DNA of 54,533 nt from Cellulomonas sp. SG140 (GTDB taxonomy: Bacteria; Actinomycetota; Actinomycetes; Actinomycetales; Cellulomonadaceae): assembly GCF_025770785.1 (NCBI RefSeq), contig NZ_JANZLA010000013.1:1-54533 (forward strand), given 5' to 3'. The notes below the pieces were generated by a model. The model was not told the origin of the DNA and did no database searches. It worked only from the letters and a program-made list of their open reading frames with translations. A program made the position numbers and the translations under genes. Shown here piece after piece: positions 19,759-27,261 of this stretch (position 1 is the stretch's first letter; every line of letters begins with the position of its first letter).

Positions 19759-20672
19759 CCGCGCTCGGCCTCGACCAGCCGCGTCCGCAGCCGGGCCATG
19801 GCCGCCGTGTGCATCTGCGAGATGCGGGACTCGGTCACCCCGAGCAGCCGGCCGATCTCGGCCAACGTCATGCCCTCGTAGTAGTAGAGGACCACGACCA
19901 TCCGCTCACGCTCGCCGAGCTGCTCGATGGCCCGCGCCAGGAGGAACTTGGTCTCCTGCGCCTCCACCGACCGCGCGGGGTCCTCCGACCGCTCGTCGCC
20001 GAGGGTGTCCCCGAGAGACACCGAGCCGGGCCGGTCGTCCCCGCCCAGCATCTCGTCCAGCGCCGCCACGTTGACGGACGACAGCTGACCGAGCACCGAC
20101 CGCAGCTCCTCGACCGGCATCTGCAGGTGGCCGGCCACCTCGTGCTCGCTGGGTGAGCGGTGCAGGGTCGCCTCGAGCTCGCTGTAGGCACGGTCGACGG
20201 CACGGGCCTTGGTCCGGACGGAGCGGGGCACCCAGTCCATCGCGCGCAGCTCGTCGATGATGGCGCCGCGGATCCGCGAGGACGCGTACGACTCGAACTT
20301 CACGGAACGACCGAGCTCGTACTTCTCGATGGCGTCGATCAGGCCGAACATGCCGTAGGACACCAGGTCTGCGTGCTCCACCATGCTCGGCAGACGCATC
20401 CCGACCCGGCCGGCGACGGCCGTGACCAGCGGCACGAAGCTCATGATCAGGCGCTCCCGCGCCTGGGGGCACCCGGTCTCCTTGAAGGTCACCCAGGTGG
20501 CCTCGAGGTCAAGGACGTCGTCGCCGACCGGACCCGTCGGCGCGGCGGTGCCCGCGACGACGGAGCGCTGCTGGGGGATGACACCCTGCGGGGCGGTGCC
20601 GGCGGCGTAGCGGTCCGCCGGCTCGGCCGCGCGCACGGACGAGCGGACCGGTGCGCTCGGGGGTGTGGTCAT
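19755..20672 (-). CDS. RNA polymerase sigma factor, FliA/WhiG family
   Basis: A sigma-28-type factor (305 aa). It controls flagellar genes in motile Actinobacteria (FliA) or sporulation in Streptomyces (WhiG). The sigma-2 region is DLVSYGMFGLIDAIEKYE...KFESYASSRIRGAIIDELR, and DWVPRSVRTKAR is characteristic of this subfamily. Sigma-3 and sigma-4 follow, the latter with YYEGMTLAEIGRLLGVTESRISQ as the HTH. I prefer the ATG at 20672, which has a GGAG about 9 nt upstream. A second ATG at 20696 would overlap the xerC stop (ATGA). The long disordered N-terminus is not conserved. Confidence 0.92.
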   Translation of the reverse strand: MTTPPSAPVRSSVRAAEPADRYAAGTAPQGVIPQQRSVVAGTAAPTGPVGDDVLDLEATWVTFKETGCPQARERLIMSFVPLVTAVAGRVGMRLPSMVEHADLVSYGMFGLIDAIEKYELGRSVKFESYASSRIRGAIIDELRAMDWVPRSVRTKARAVDRAYSELEATLHRSPSEHEVAGHLQMPVEELRSVLGQLSSVNVAALDEMLGGDDRPGSVSLGDTLGDERSEDPARSVEAQETKFLLARAIEQLGERERMVVVLYYYEGMTLAEIGRLLGVTESRISQMHTAAMARLRTRLVEAERG

Positions 20673-20692
20673 GGGGGACTCCGTCCGGGGGC

Positions 20693-21625
20693 TCATGCGC
20701 GAGGGTGAGCAAGCTGGTAGGCGGAGCGCAGACGCTCCGCCGAGACGTGGGTGTAGCGCTGGGTGGTACCGAGGCTTGCGTGACCCAGCAGCTCCTGGAC
20801 GGTGCGCAGGTCCGAGCCGCCCTCGAGAAGATGCGTGGCGGCGGTGTGCCGCAGCGCGTGCGGGGCGACGTCGTCCACCCCGGCGGTCGCAGCGAGCCGG
20901 TGCACCGCGTCCCGCAGCCGTCGCTGGTCGACACGGGCGCCCCGCGCACCCAGGAAGAGAGCGTCGCCCGACATCGGTCCGGCGAGGCGGGGCCGACCGA
21001 GCTCGAGCCATGCGCGAGCGGCGTGCACGGCGGGGAGCCCCACCGGCACCACGCGCTCCTTGCCGCCCTTCCCGAGCACCCGCAGGGTGCGCTCGTGCAG
21101 GTCGAGGTCCGACAGGCTCGCTCCGCACAGCTCTCCGACCCGCACACCGGTGGCGTACAGGAGCTCGGCCGCCGCCCAGTCCCGCACCGCGACGGGGTCA
21201 CCGTCCTGAGCCGCGGCCCGGGCCGTGTCCAGCAGCGTGGTGACCGCCGGTTGAGCCAGCACGGTGGGCAGCACACCGGAGACCCGAGCCGTCGCGAGCC
21301 GAGCCGTCGGGTCGGACGCCAGACGCCCGGTGTGGACGGCCCAGCCGAAGAACGTCCGGACGGCCGCCGAGCGCCGCGCCAGGGTCGCGCGGCTGTGCTG
21401 GCTCGCCGCCATCGCCGCCAGCCAGCCGCGCAGCGTGGTCAGGTCGATGGAGTCCAGGGTGGTGCGACCGTGACGTCCCGCGTACGCGAACAGGTGGTCC
21501 AGGTCCCCCTCGTAGGCGCGCACGGTGTGCTCGGACAGGCCCCGCTGGGCGCGCAGGTGCAGGGCGAAGTCGGACTGCAGGAGGGCGCGCTCAGGCGCTC
21601 CCGCAGTGATCTCTGCCACGTACAC
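20693..21625 (-). CDS. xerC: Tyrosine recombinase XerC
   Basis: A site-specific recombinase acting with XerD at dif to resolve chromosome dimers. The 310-aa protein has the N-terminal SAM-like core-binding domain (FALHLRAQRGLSEHTVRAYEGDL). Its catalytic residues are Arg in YATGVRVGEL, Lys in GKGGKERVVP, HALR in PHALRHTAATHLLEGG, His in LLGHASLGTTQRYTHV, and the final Tyr there. It lies next to dprA and the sigma factor, the usual actinobacterial position for the host gene, so it is not part of the nearby prophage. Confidence 0.92.
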   Translation of the reverse strand: MYVAEITAGAPERALLQSDFALHLRAQRGLSEHTVRAYEGDLDHLFAYAGRHGRTTLDSIDLTTLRGWLAAMAASQHSRATLARRSAAVRTFFGWAVHTGRLASDPTARLATARVSGVLPTVLAQPAVTTLLDTARAAAQDGDPVAVRDWAAAELLYATGVRVGELCGASLSDLDLHERTLRVLGKGGKERVVPVGLPAVHAARAWLELGRPRLAGPMSGDALFLGARGARVDQRRLRDAVHRLAATAGVDDVAPHALRHTAATHLLEGGSDLRTVQELLGHASLGTTQRYTHVSAERLRSAYQLAHPRA

Positions 21626-21751
21626 ATGCCTACCGTGGCTGCTCGCCAGGATTCGGACAAGACACGCATCGACGCGCTCGACGATCGGCTGGGCGAATGC
21701 GGGGGCAATGTCCGATTCGGCGTCGACAATTGAGCCGAATGCCGTTGTTTT

Positions 21752-22984
21752 TCACCCGGTCGGCCGAGTGTCGGTCGCACGCGCAGCGCGGCGAACTGTC
21801 CACCGGTCTCCCTCGCGCACGGCGAGTCCCTCGAGCTGCAGGACGCCGAGCGCGGCCCTCGCCTCGGCTACCGAGGTGCCGGCGCGTGCGGCGATGGTCG
21901 ACTCGTCAAGGCCACCGCGCATGGGCAATGCGTCATGGACCTGGACGACCCTCGTGCCGAGGTCCGAGAGCGTCCCCTGAACGGCCGCATCGTCTCTCGT
22001 GCGGACGTCGACGGTGTGGTGCAGCGCGCCCGGCAACAGCTCGGCCACCTCGTCGGCGTCGGTTACGCACACCGCATGCCCTTCCCGGAGGAGCCAGTGG
22101 CATCCCGCCGACGCTGCCGAGGTCACCGGTCCCGGCACGGCACCGACCGGGCGCAGCAGCGCCGCGGCGTGATGGGCGGAGCTCAGCGCTCCGGATCGCC
22201 AGGCCGCCTCCACCACCACGGTGGCGTCCGACAGAGCTGCGATCAGCCGGTTGCGCTGCAGGAATCGGGACTTGGTCGGAAGGGAACCCGGTGGGACCTC
22301 GCTGACGAGCGCGCCGCCTGTTCCGACGGCTTCCTCGAAGATGCGCGCATTCCCGGCCGGATAGGCACGGTCCACACCACCCGCGAGGACGACGAGGGTC
22401 GGGCCGCCCGCGCCCAGGGCGCCACGATGCGCCGCTGCGTCGATGCCGTACGCACCACCCGACGCGACACAGCTCCCCCGGCTCGCGAGACCGTGGGCGA
22501 GGTCGTAGGCCACGCGCTCGCCGTACGTGGTGCTGGCCCGCGCCCCGACGACCGCCACGGTGCTGCGCGCGGACAGTCCGCCGCGAACCCAGAGAGCCGG
22601 TGGTGCGGCATCACCCAGATCGTCCAGACCGCGAGGCCACTCGTCGTCCCCCGGGACGACGAGGTGACCGCCCAGGCGCTGCAGGGCGCCGAGATCGCGC
22701 TCCGGGCACACCGAGTCGAGGCGCGCCGCCCAGCGCAGCAGGGCTCGGCCGAGCCGAGCACGGTCGGCCGCGCCCATCTCCTCGCCCGCTGCGTGGAGCA
22801 CGACGGACCAGTTGACGGCCCCCCGAACCGCGGCTCGAGCCCACGCGAGCGCGCAGGCGGCGCCGAGGATCCTGACCAGCGTCCCGGCGACGCGGTCGCC
22901 GGGCTCGACGACAGCAGACCACGCAGCCCGCGCCGTCCGCTCCGAGGTGGCGGACGAGTGGTCGTCGCGGACGGTGCCGATCAC
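21752..22984 (-). CDS. dprA: DNA-processing protein DprA
   Basis: Protects incoming single-stranded DNA and loads RecA during natural transformation. The GTG start at 22984 overlaps the comM stop (GTGA) and gives 410 aa, so I reject the longer open frame. The Rossmann-like core contains VAVVGARASTTYG, ASGGAYGIDAAAHRGAL, VVLAGGVDRAYPAGN, the SEVPPG motif and FLQRNRLIAALSDATVVVEA. A C-terminal winged-helix-like DML1 domain (LDESTIAARAGTSVAEARAAL) follows. It is translationally coupled to comM upstream, which is interrupted by the prophage. Confidence 0.95.
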   Translation of the reverse strand: MIGTVRDDHSSATSERTARAAWSAVVEPGDRVAGTLVRILGAACALAWARAAVRGAVNWSVVLHAAGEEMGAADRARLGRALLRWAARLDSVCPERDLGALQRLGGHLVVPGDDEWPRGLDDLGDAAPPALWVRGGLSARSTVAVVGARASTTYGERVAYDLAHGLASRGSCVASGGAYGIDAAAHRGALGAGGPTLVVLAGGVDRAYPAGNARIFEEAVGTGGALVSEVPPGSLPTKSRFLQRNRLIAALSDATVVVEAAWRSGALSSAHHAAALLRPVGAVPGPVTSAASAGCHWLLREGHAVCVTDADEVAELLPGALHHTVDVRTRDDAAVQGTLSDLGTRVVQVHDALPMRGGLDESTIAARAGTSVAEARAALGVLQLEGLAVREGDRWTVRRAARATDTRPTG

Positions 22985-24255
22985 GCGCCCTGTCCTCGGG
23001 TCCGGAGCAGCAGCGCCTGGCCGACGTCGTCCCGCGACGGTGCAGCACGGCCTTGGAGGTCCGCGAGCGTCCAGGCGACCCTCAGCACCCGGTCCACCCC
23101 CCGCAGGCTGAGCGTCCCCCGGTCGAGCGCCCGGTCGAGGTCCGTCATGAGGCTGCGCCGCGGACCCAGGCGCCCGCGCAGCCAGCGTCCGGACACCTGC
23201 GCGTTGGTGCGCCACCCCGTTCCGGCCAGGCGCTCGACCGCGGCAGCTCGAGCGTTCCGGACACGCTCCGCGACCACGGCGGACCCCTCCCCCGGCACGT
23301 CCTCCGCACGCGCGGGGAGCACCTCGAGCTGGAGGTCGACGCGGTCCAGCAGCGGGCCCGAGAGCTTGCCGAAGTACCGACGCCGCTGCTCCGCCCGGCA
23401 CGTGCACTCCAGCCCCTTGCCGACGGACCGTCCGCAGGGGCACGGGTTCGCCGCCAGCACCAGCTGGAAGCGGGCCGGGTAGCGGGCCGCACCGGCGGCC
23501 CGGTGCAGCACCACCTCGCCGTGCTCGAGGGGCTGGCGCAGCGTCTGCAGCACCGCCGTGGGGAACTCCGGCGCCTCGTCGAGGAACAGCACGCCGCAGT
23601 GCGCGCGCGAGGCCGCGCCCGGTCGTGGCACACCGGAGCCGCCACCCACGACGCTGGCGGGCGTCGCGGTGTGGTGCGGGTCCTCGAAGGGCGGCCGCCG
23701 GACGAGGCCGTCGCCCGCGTCGAACGTCCCGGCGAGCGAGTGCACGGCCGTCACCTCGACCGCCTCCGCCTCGGCCAGGTCCGGCAGCAGCCCGGGCAGC
23801 CTCGCCGCCAGCATCGTCTTGCCGGCCCCGGGCGGTCCGACCATCAGCAGGTGGTGACCACCGGCCGCCGCCACCTCGAGACAGTGCCGCGCCTCCGGCT
23901 GGCCGATCACGTCCGCCAGGTCAGGGTCCACGACGGCACGCCGCGCCGGGACGTCGTCGTGCACCGGTGGCAGGTCCGGCACCTCGACATCGGCTCCGTA
24001 GCGGCTCGCCACCTCCGCGAGGCAGGCGGCACCCACCACCTCGGCACCCGGGACGAGTGACGCCTCCGCCGCGTTGGCCGTCGGCACGACGACCCGCGGG
24101 TGACCCGCCGCAACGGCGGCTGCGACCGCCGGGAGCACACCACGGACGGGCCGGAGCCGACCGTCGAGCCCGAGCTCACCGATGTGGACCCGGTCGGCCG
24201 CCGCAGCAGCGTCCACCACGCCGGCGCCCGCGAGCGTCGCCACGCCGATCGCCAG
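22981..24255 (-). pseudogene. comM: ComM/YifB, C-terminal part, separated from its 5' end by the prophage
   Basis: ComM is an AAA+ branch-migration helicase used in transformation in Gram-negatives, and the role in Actinobacteria is less clear. This fragment holds about 425 of roughly 509 residues. It includes the end of the Lon-like ChlI domain (HIGELGLDGRLRPVRGVLP), the AAA+ domain with Walker A GPPGAGKTMLA and Walker B GVLFLDEAPEF, the zinc-type CRAEQRRRY region and the C-terminal lid. The first ~84 codons lie at 39430-39682 beyond the element. The open frame continues 75 nt into the element to an ATG at 24330, so a truncated protein is possible. Joining at the 7-bp core restores the frame. 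Confidence 0.93.
24249..24255. repeat. attL core (7 bp)
   Basis: TCGCCAG on the plus strand (CTGGCGA on the minus strand) marks the left junction. Left of it the sequence encodes the normal ComM reading frame (LAIGVATLAG). Right of it the frame reads unrelated element sequence. The same 7-mer occurs at 39430-39436. A 4-base match (TCGA) separated by one mismatch extends similarity on one side. Short cores are usual for serine integrases. Confidence 0.85.
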
Positions 24256-24292
24256 TTCGATTGTCAAGTCCGACACCCCTATACAGGGGTGT
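24256..24292 (+). promoter_or_regulatory. Palindrome with -10-like centre just inside attL
   Basis: A perfect 8-bp inverted repeat, ACACCCCT-ATAC-AGGGGTGT, lies at 24273-24292. Its centre contains TATACA (24280-24285), a good -10. A weak -35 (TTCGAT, 24256-24261) sits 18 nt upstream. It precedes the plus-strand cargo gene at 24345 by about 50 nt. A repressor bound here would block the promoter, so I read it as a promoter/operator. It could instead be an integrase arm site or a hairpin. Confidence 0.5.
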
Positions 24293-24344
24293 AACTCAGG
24301 CGTCCCTGCTGGCCACGTCGGTGCGCGCATCTAGCATCGCCGAC

Positions 24345-24884
24345 GTGGCCATCCTCCAAGGCATCTTCATCGCGGTCGCAGCGGCGCTCATAGTGGCTTG
24401 GGTCCTGCCCTGGCTCCAGGGCATGGGGCGACGCGGGAAGCGCGTGCGTAGGTCCGCCATCCGGAAGGCGGTAGCCAGCGGCCTGTGGCAGGCAGCGAGG
24501 AACGCGCCGTACGCGGTGGCGGCCGTGGTCAAGCATCAGGACCCGGTTTGGTTTGGGCCGACGAACTCGTACCAGCGGACCGACAGCATGCGCCGCATGG
24601 GCGACCTCGGTCAGATTGCCACTGCGCTCGAAGCCTCCGGCGAGCGGGCCTCGGCGCTTGGTTGGGCCGAGGTTGCGGACCGCGCACGGGACCTGCGCGA
24701 ACTCTGCGATGCGGTCAGGGACGCCTACCAGAACCAACGAACGAACGATGAGTCGGACGTAGTCAGCGCGAACCTTCTGTCAGCGCGCCTGCTTGACGCC
24801 CTCTCATCGAAGCGAATCCGTCGCCTGGTCGCTGCGGAGGTCGTCTCGGCTCCGCCCCCGGCACCGCAGTGGCCGGACTTCTAG
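24345..24884 (+). CDS. Element cargo protein 1, N-terminal membrane anchor, unknown function
   Basis: A 179-aa protein from a GTG start, not recognised. The N-terminus ILQGIFIAVAAALIVAWVLPWL is a clear membrane segment, followed by a positive patch (RRGKRVRRSAIRK) that would stay in the cytoplasm. The rest is soluble and helical (MGDLGQIATALEASGERASALGWAEV; VVSANLLSARLLDALSSKRIRRL). Its base composition is lower in GC than the host and it faces opposite to all other element genes. With the next gene it forms a two-gene cargo unit beside attL, a common place for lysogeny, superinfection-exclusion or defence genes. That role is inference only. Confidence 0.7.
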   Translation: MAILQGIFIAVAAALIVAWVLPWLQGMGRRGKRVRRSAIRKAVASGLWQAARNAPYAVAAVVKHQDPVWFGPTNSYQRTDSMRRMGDLGQIATALEASGERASALGWAEVADRARDLRELCDAVRDAYQNQRTNDESDVVSANLLSARLLDALSSKRIRRLVAAEVVSAPPPAPQWPDF

Positions 24885-24915
24885 TCGCGGCTGGTAGCAC
24901 CGCTACCGTCCTTCC

Positions 24916-25551
24916 ATGACGAGGCCCCCGCGCGTGAAGGTCCTTGAGAGCCGCCTTGCCGTGCTGCTGATTCGGTGGAGCGACCGGCTCAACAGGCGAG
25001 CCAACGGTGACCACTGGCGACCTACCCCAACAGCCCAGGGCATCGGCCTCAAGCGGATGCACCCCCGAGTCTTCGGGGATGCGGACAACTTCTCTATGTT
25101 CCTGAGGGCCGTGCTTCCCCTCCATGCGGTGCGCGTCGAAGTGGGCTATGAAGCCGTCCCACTGAGTGACGAGACCGTGGCGGCTGCAGTAGCCAACCTT
25201 GGTCGTCAGGACCGCGAGAGCATGACCGTGCGGGGGATCGCTAACGGCCTCGACTGGACGCTCCGGCTCGGATGCACTGAGACGACGCTTGTGCTCATCC
25301 CTGGTGGCCCCGAGAACGAGGCGCTCGCACGGGAGGTCATTACCCAGGTGGAGCGATTCACCCGTCCGGTTGATCGGTTCCCCCGTGAAAGGTCGGTCAT
25401 CTCTCCACTTGGGCAGCGTGAGGCGCTGATCCACGAGCATGACCGGACTACCCGGCGGCGGGCGATCGCGTGGGGCTTTGTGGCTGGTGCGATCGCCGGA
25501 CCGGCCGTCACCTTCCTCCTCAGTCTGCTCAACCAGCATCCCTCGAAGTGA
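24916..25551 (+). CDS. Element cargo protein 2, C-terminal membrane anchor, unknown function
   Basis: A 211-aa protein, ATG start, 31 nt after cargo gene 1 and probably in the same transcript. It is not recognised. The bulk is soluble alpha/beta sequence (HAVRVEVGYEAVPLSDETV; LDWTLRLGCTETTLVLIPGG). It ends in a basic patch and a single membrane segment (AIAWGFVAGAIAGPAVTFLLSLL), a tail-anchored layout. GC is lower than in the host. Its 3' end overlaps the 3' end of the converging tail-side gene by 23 nt. A paired N-anchored and C-anchored membrane module expressed from the prophage suggests envelope-level immunity, which is unproven. Confidence 0.72.
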   Translation: MTRPPRVKVLESRLAVLLIRWSDRLNRRANGDHWRPTPTAQGIGLKRMHPRVFGDADNFSMFLRAVLPLHAVRVEVGYEAVPLSDETVAAAVANLGRQDRESMTVRGIANGLDWTLRLGCTETTLVLIPGGPENEALAREVITQVERFTRPVDRFPRERSVISPLGQREALIHEHDRTTRRRAIAWGFVAGAIAGPAVTFLLSLLNQHPSK

Positions 25552-25840
25552 CGTAGTCCTCCAGGCTGGTGACCCGCACGGACAAGTCGGCCAACGCCCT
25601 CCCATGCTGGGCCTGCGCAGCCTCGATGCGGTTGAGGCTGTCCTTCATGGAGCCGCCGCTGTTCGGCTTTGACTCGTGGTGCATGACGTCCCGGGCCTCC
25701 TGGGCAGCCTGCTTGGCCTGCCGGGCGTTGGACCAGGTGAGCAGGTTCGGCAGGACGAGGACGGCCACGATGAGGGCGATGACCACGACGGCCTGCCAGA
25801 CGTTGTCGATCGACCCGATGTCGATGGTGGTGGGGTCCAC
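25529..25840 (-). CDS. Small phage membrane protein with coiled coil (holin-like or DUF2746-like)
   Basis: The GTG at 25840 begins 1 nt after the stop of the upstream tail gene and gives 103 aa. A single membrane segment (VWQAVVVIALIVAVLVLPNLL) is followed by a charged helical stretch (RQAKQAAQEARDV) and a C-terminal coiled coil (LNRIEAAQAQHGRALADLSVRVTSLEDYV). This layout matches actinophage membrane proteins annotated DUF2746 or holin-like, found after the tail genes. No endolysin accompanies it. It is the last gene of the minus-strand structural block. The role is uncertain. Confidence 0.65.
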   Translation of the reverse strand: MDPTTIDIGSIDNVWQAVVVIALIVAVLVLPNLLTWSNARQAKQAAQEARDVMHHESKPNSGGSMKDSLNRIEAAQAQHGRALADLSVRVTSLEDYVTSRDAG

Positions 25841-25841
25841 G

Positions 25842-26390
25842 TCAGGCCACCTGGTAAATGCCGGACATGGTGAAGATGGACGAGGCCCCCAGGCCTGAGG
25901 TGGCATCGATGAAGCCGCCGGTGTCGGTGCGGATCATGCGGGCGGCGAGGTTGCTCGATCCCGAGGCGTCGAGGATGAACGGCCGGAACCCGCCGGTTCC
26001 GTACAGCCAGCCCTGCCCGACGATGGGGAACCCACCCAGCGCGGCGACGGGCACCGAGATGTAGTAGGTCCCGCTGCCCACGGTCACGCCGCTGGAGCCT
26101 GCCGAGATGCTCACCCGCCAAGCGCAGGTCTTGGGGTCCAGCATCTTGTAGGCGCCCGCGACGGACGCCCCCGTGCCCAGGCTGGGGTTCGTCGTCGAGG
26201 CGGTCAGCGTCGGGGTGTAGGACGACCAGGCGGCGTCCCGGGTGGTGGTGATCGCGTTGATCTGGGACTGCAGGTTGCCGACCTTGGTGGAGGTCGCGCT
26301 CTGCCCCAGGTTCAGCAGCGTGGAGAACGGGCTGGCGGTGTCCGTCTCGGCGAAGACGTAGATGCCGTTACCGTCGATTGCCCCAGCCAT
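25842..26390 (-). CDS. Putative phage tail-tip / receptor-interacting protein
   Basis: A 182-aa beta-rich protein rich in Ser, Thr and Gly and without membrane segments. A short helical N-terminal part (KVGNLQSQINAITTTRDAAW) suggests a trimeric stalk. The rest looks like a beta-sandwich typical of fibre tips (YKMLDPKTCAWRVSISAG; GTYYISVPVAALGGFPIVG). It starts 1 nt into the stop codon of the S74-domain gene (TGATG), so the two are translationally coupled. By position it is a minor tail or adsorption protein. No specific family is recognised. Confidence 0.6.
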   Translation of the reverse strand: MAGAIDGNGIYVFAETDTASPFSTLLNLGQSATSTKVGNLQSQINAITTTRDAAWSSYTPTLTASTTNPSLGTGASVAGAYKMLDPKTCAWRVSISAGSSGVTVGSGTYYISVPVAALGGFPIVGQGWLYGTGGFRPFILDASGSSNLAARMIRTDTGGFIDATSGLGASSIFTMSGIYQVA

Positions 26391-27247
26391 CAGGCCACCC
26401 CCTCGATCCCCAGTGCCTGCTCGATGGTGCGCAGCCGGTCAGACAGCGCGCTGATGGTGGACCGCTGGTCCTTGACGACGGCCAGCAGGGCCACGGCGAT
26501 GACGTCGTACTTGACGCCGTAGGGCTGGTCGTTCTCGTGGGTGACCAGCAGCGGCTCGATCTCGTTGGTGTCCTCGGCGTACAGGCCCAGACGTGGGGTG
26601 GCTGCTGGGTCGTCCTTGAAGGAGTAGACGACCGGGACGAGGTCCAGCAGGTCGGCCGGGGGCACGTAGGTGCGGATCGGGTTCTTGAACGCCCGGGAGG
26701 ATGCGCTGGCCCCGATCCGACCGTCACCGTTGAGGTAGGCCGCGACGTAGGAAGAGGTGACCGGGTTGCCGCGCCCGGACGGGGTGTAGATCGGGGTGGA
26801 CCCGAAGTTGCCGTCCCCGGCGTCGCGCTTGGCGTTCATCTCGGCCAGGTTCGGCAACTCGAACTCCGGCACACCGTCCGCGCCGTAGATCATGTGCGTG
26901 CCCGACCAACGGATCGTGTCGTGGTAGTTGCCGACGGTGCGCACGTAGGGCCCGGGCGGGGCGTACCGGGCGTCGGACTCGGTCTCGGTGTAGTACCGGT
27001 CGTCGTGGGTGTGCCCGACGGCGGAGGCACCGAGGTTCGCCAGGGCACCGGTCGCCGTGGTTGCCCCGGTGCCGCCCTGGGCGACGGTGGCGGTGCCGGT
27101 GACCTTGGTGAACGGGTGCGTTCCGGTCGTGATGTGCGCGGCCAACTCGTCGCCCCGGATGTTGATGTCCTGGTAGCCCAGCCGGATGTCCTTGGTGGCG
27201 GGCACCACGCTCAGCCCGGCAGCGGCTGCTGCGTCTCCTGCTGCCAT
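26390..27247 (-). CDS. Tail fibre protein with C-terminal S74 intramolecular chaperone domain
   Basis: A 285-aa protein. The central segment has phage-fibre repeats (VAQGGTGATTATGALANLGA, then HTHDDRYYTETESDARY). The C-terminal ~115 residues match the endosialidase-type S74 chaperone: a Ser/Lys-containing cleavage region (SASSRAFKNPIRTYV), then VVYSFKDD, LGLYAEDTNEIEPLL, VKYDVIAVALLAVVKDQ and a terminal coiled coil. Such domains help trimerise the fibre and then cut themselves off at a conserved Ser. One of the Ser residues in SASSR is the likely site. Confidence 0.8.
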   Translation of the reverse strand: MAAGDAAAAAGLSVVPATKDIRLGYQDINIRGDELAAHITTGTHPFTKVTGTATVAQGGTGATTATGALANLGASAVGHTHDDRYYTETESDARYAPPGPYVRTVGNYHDTIRWSGTHMIYGADGVPEFELPNLAEMNAKRDAGDGNFGSTPIYTPSGRGNPVTSSYVAAYLNGDGRIGASASSRAFKNPIRTYVPPADLLDLVPVVYSFKDDPAATPRLGLYAEDTNEIEPLLVTHENDQPYGVKYDVIAVALLAVVKDQRSTISALSDRLRTIEQALGIEGVA

Positions 27248-27261
27248 CTAGATCACGCTCC

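Noticed and set aside
20693..21625. The XerC-like tyrosine recombinase as the prophage integrase
   Set aside because: It lies outside the att-bounded element in a conserved host neighbourhood, and the element has its own serine integrase.
24256..24330. ATG at 24330 as a deliberate new start for a truncated ComM
   Set aside because: There is no Shine-Dalgarno and the added residues look random. Expression is possible but not supported, so only the comM part is annotated.
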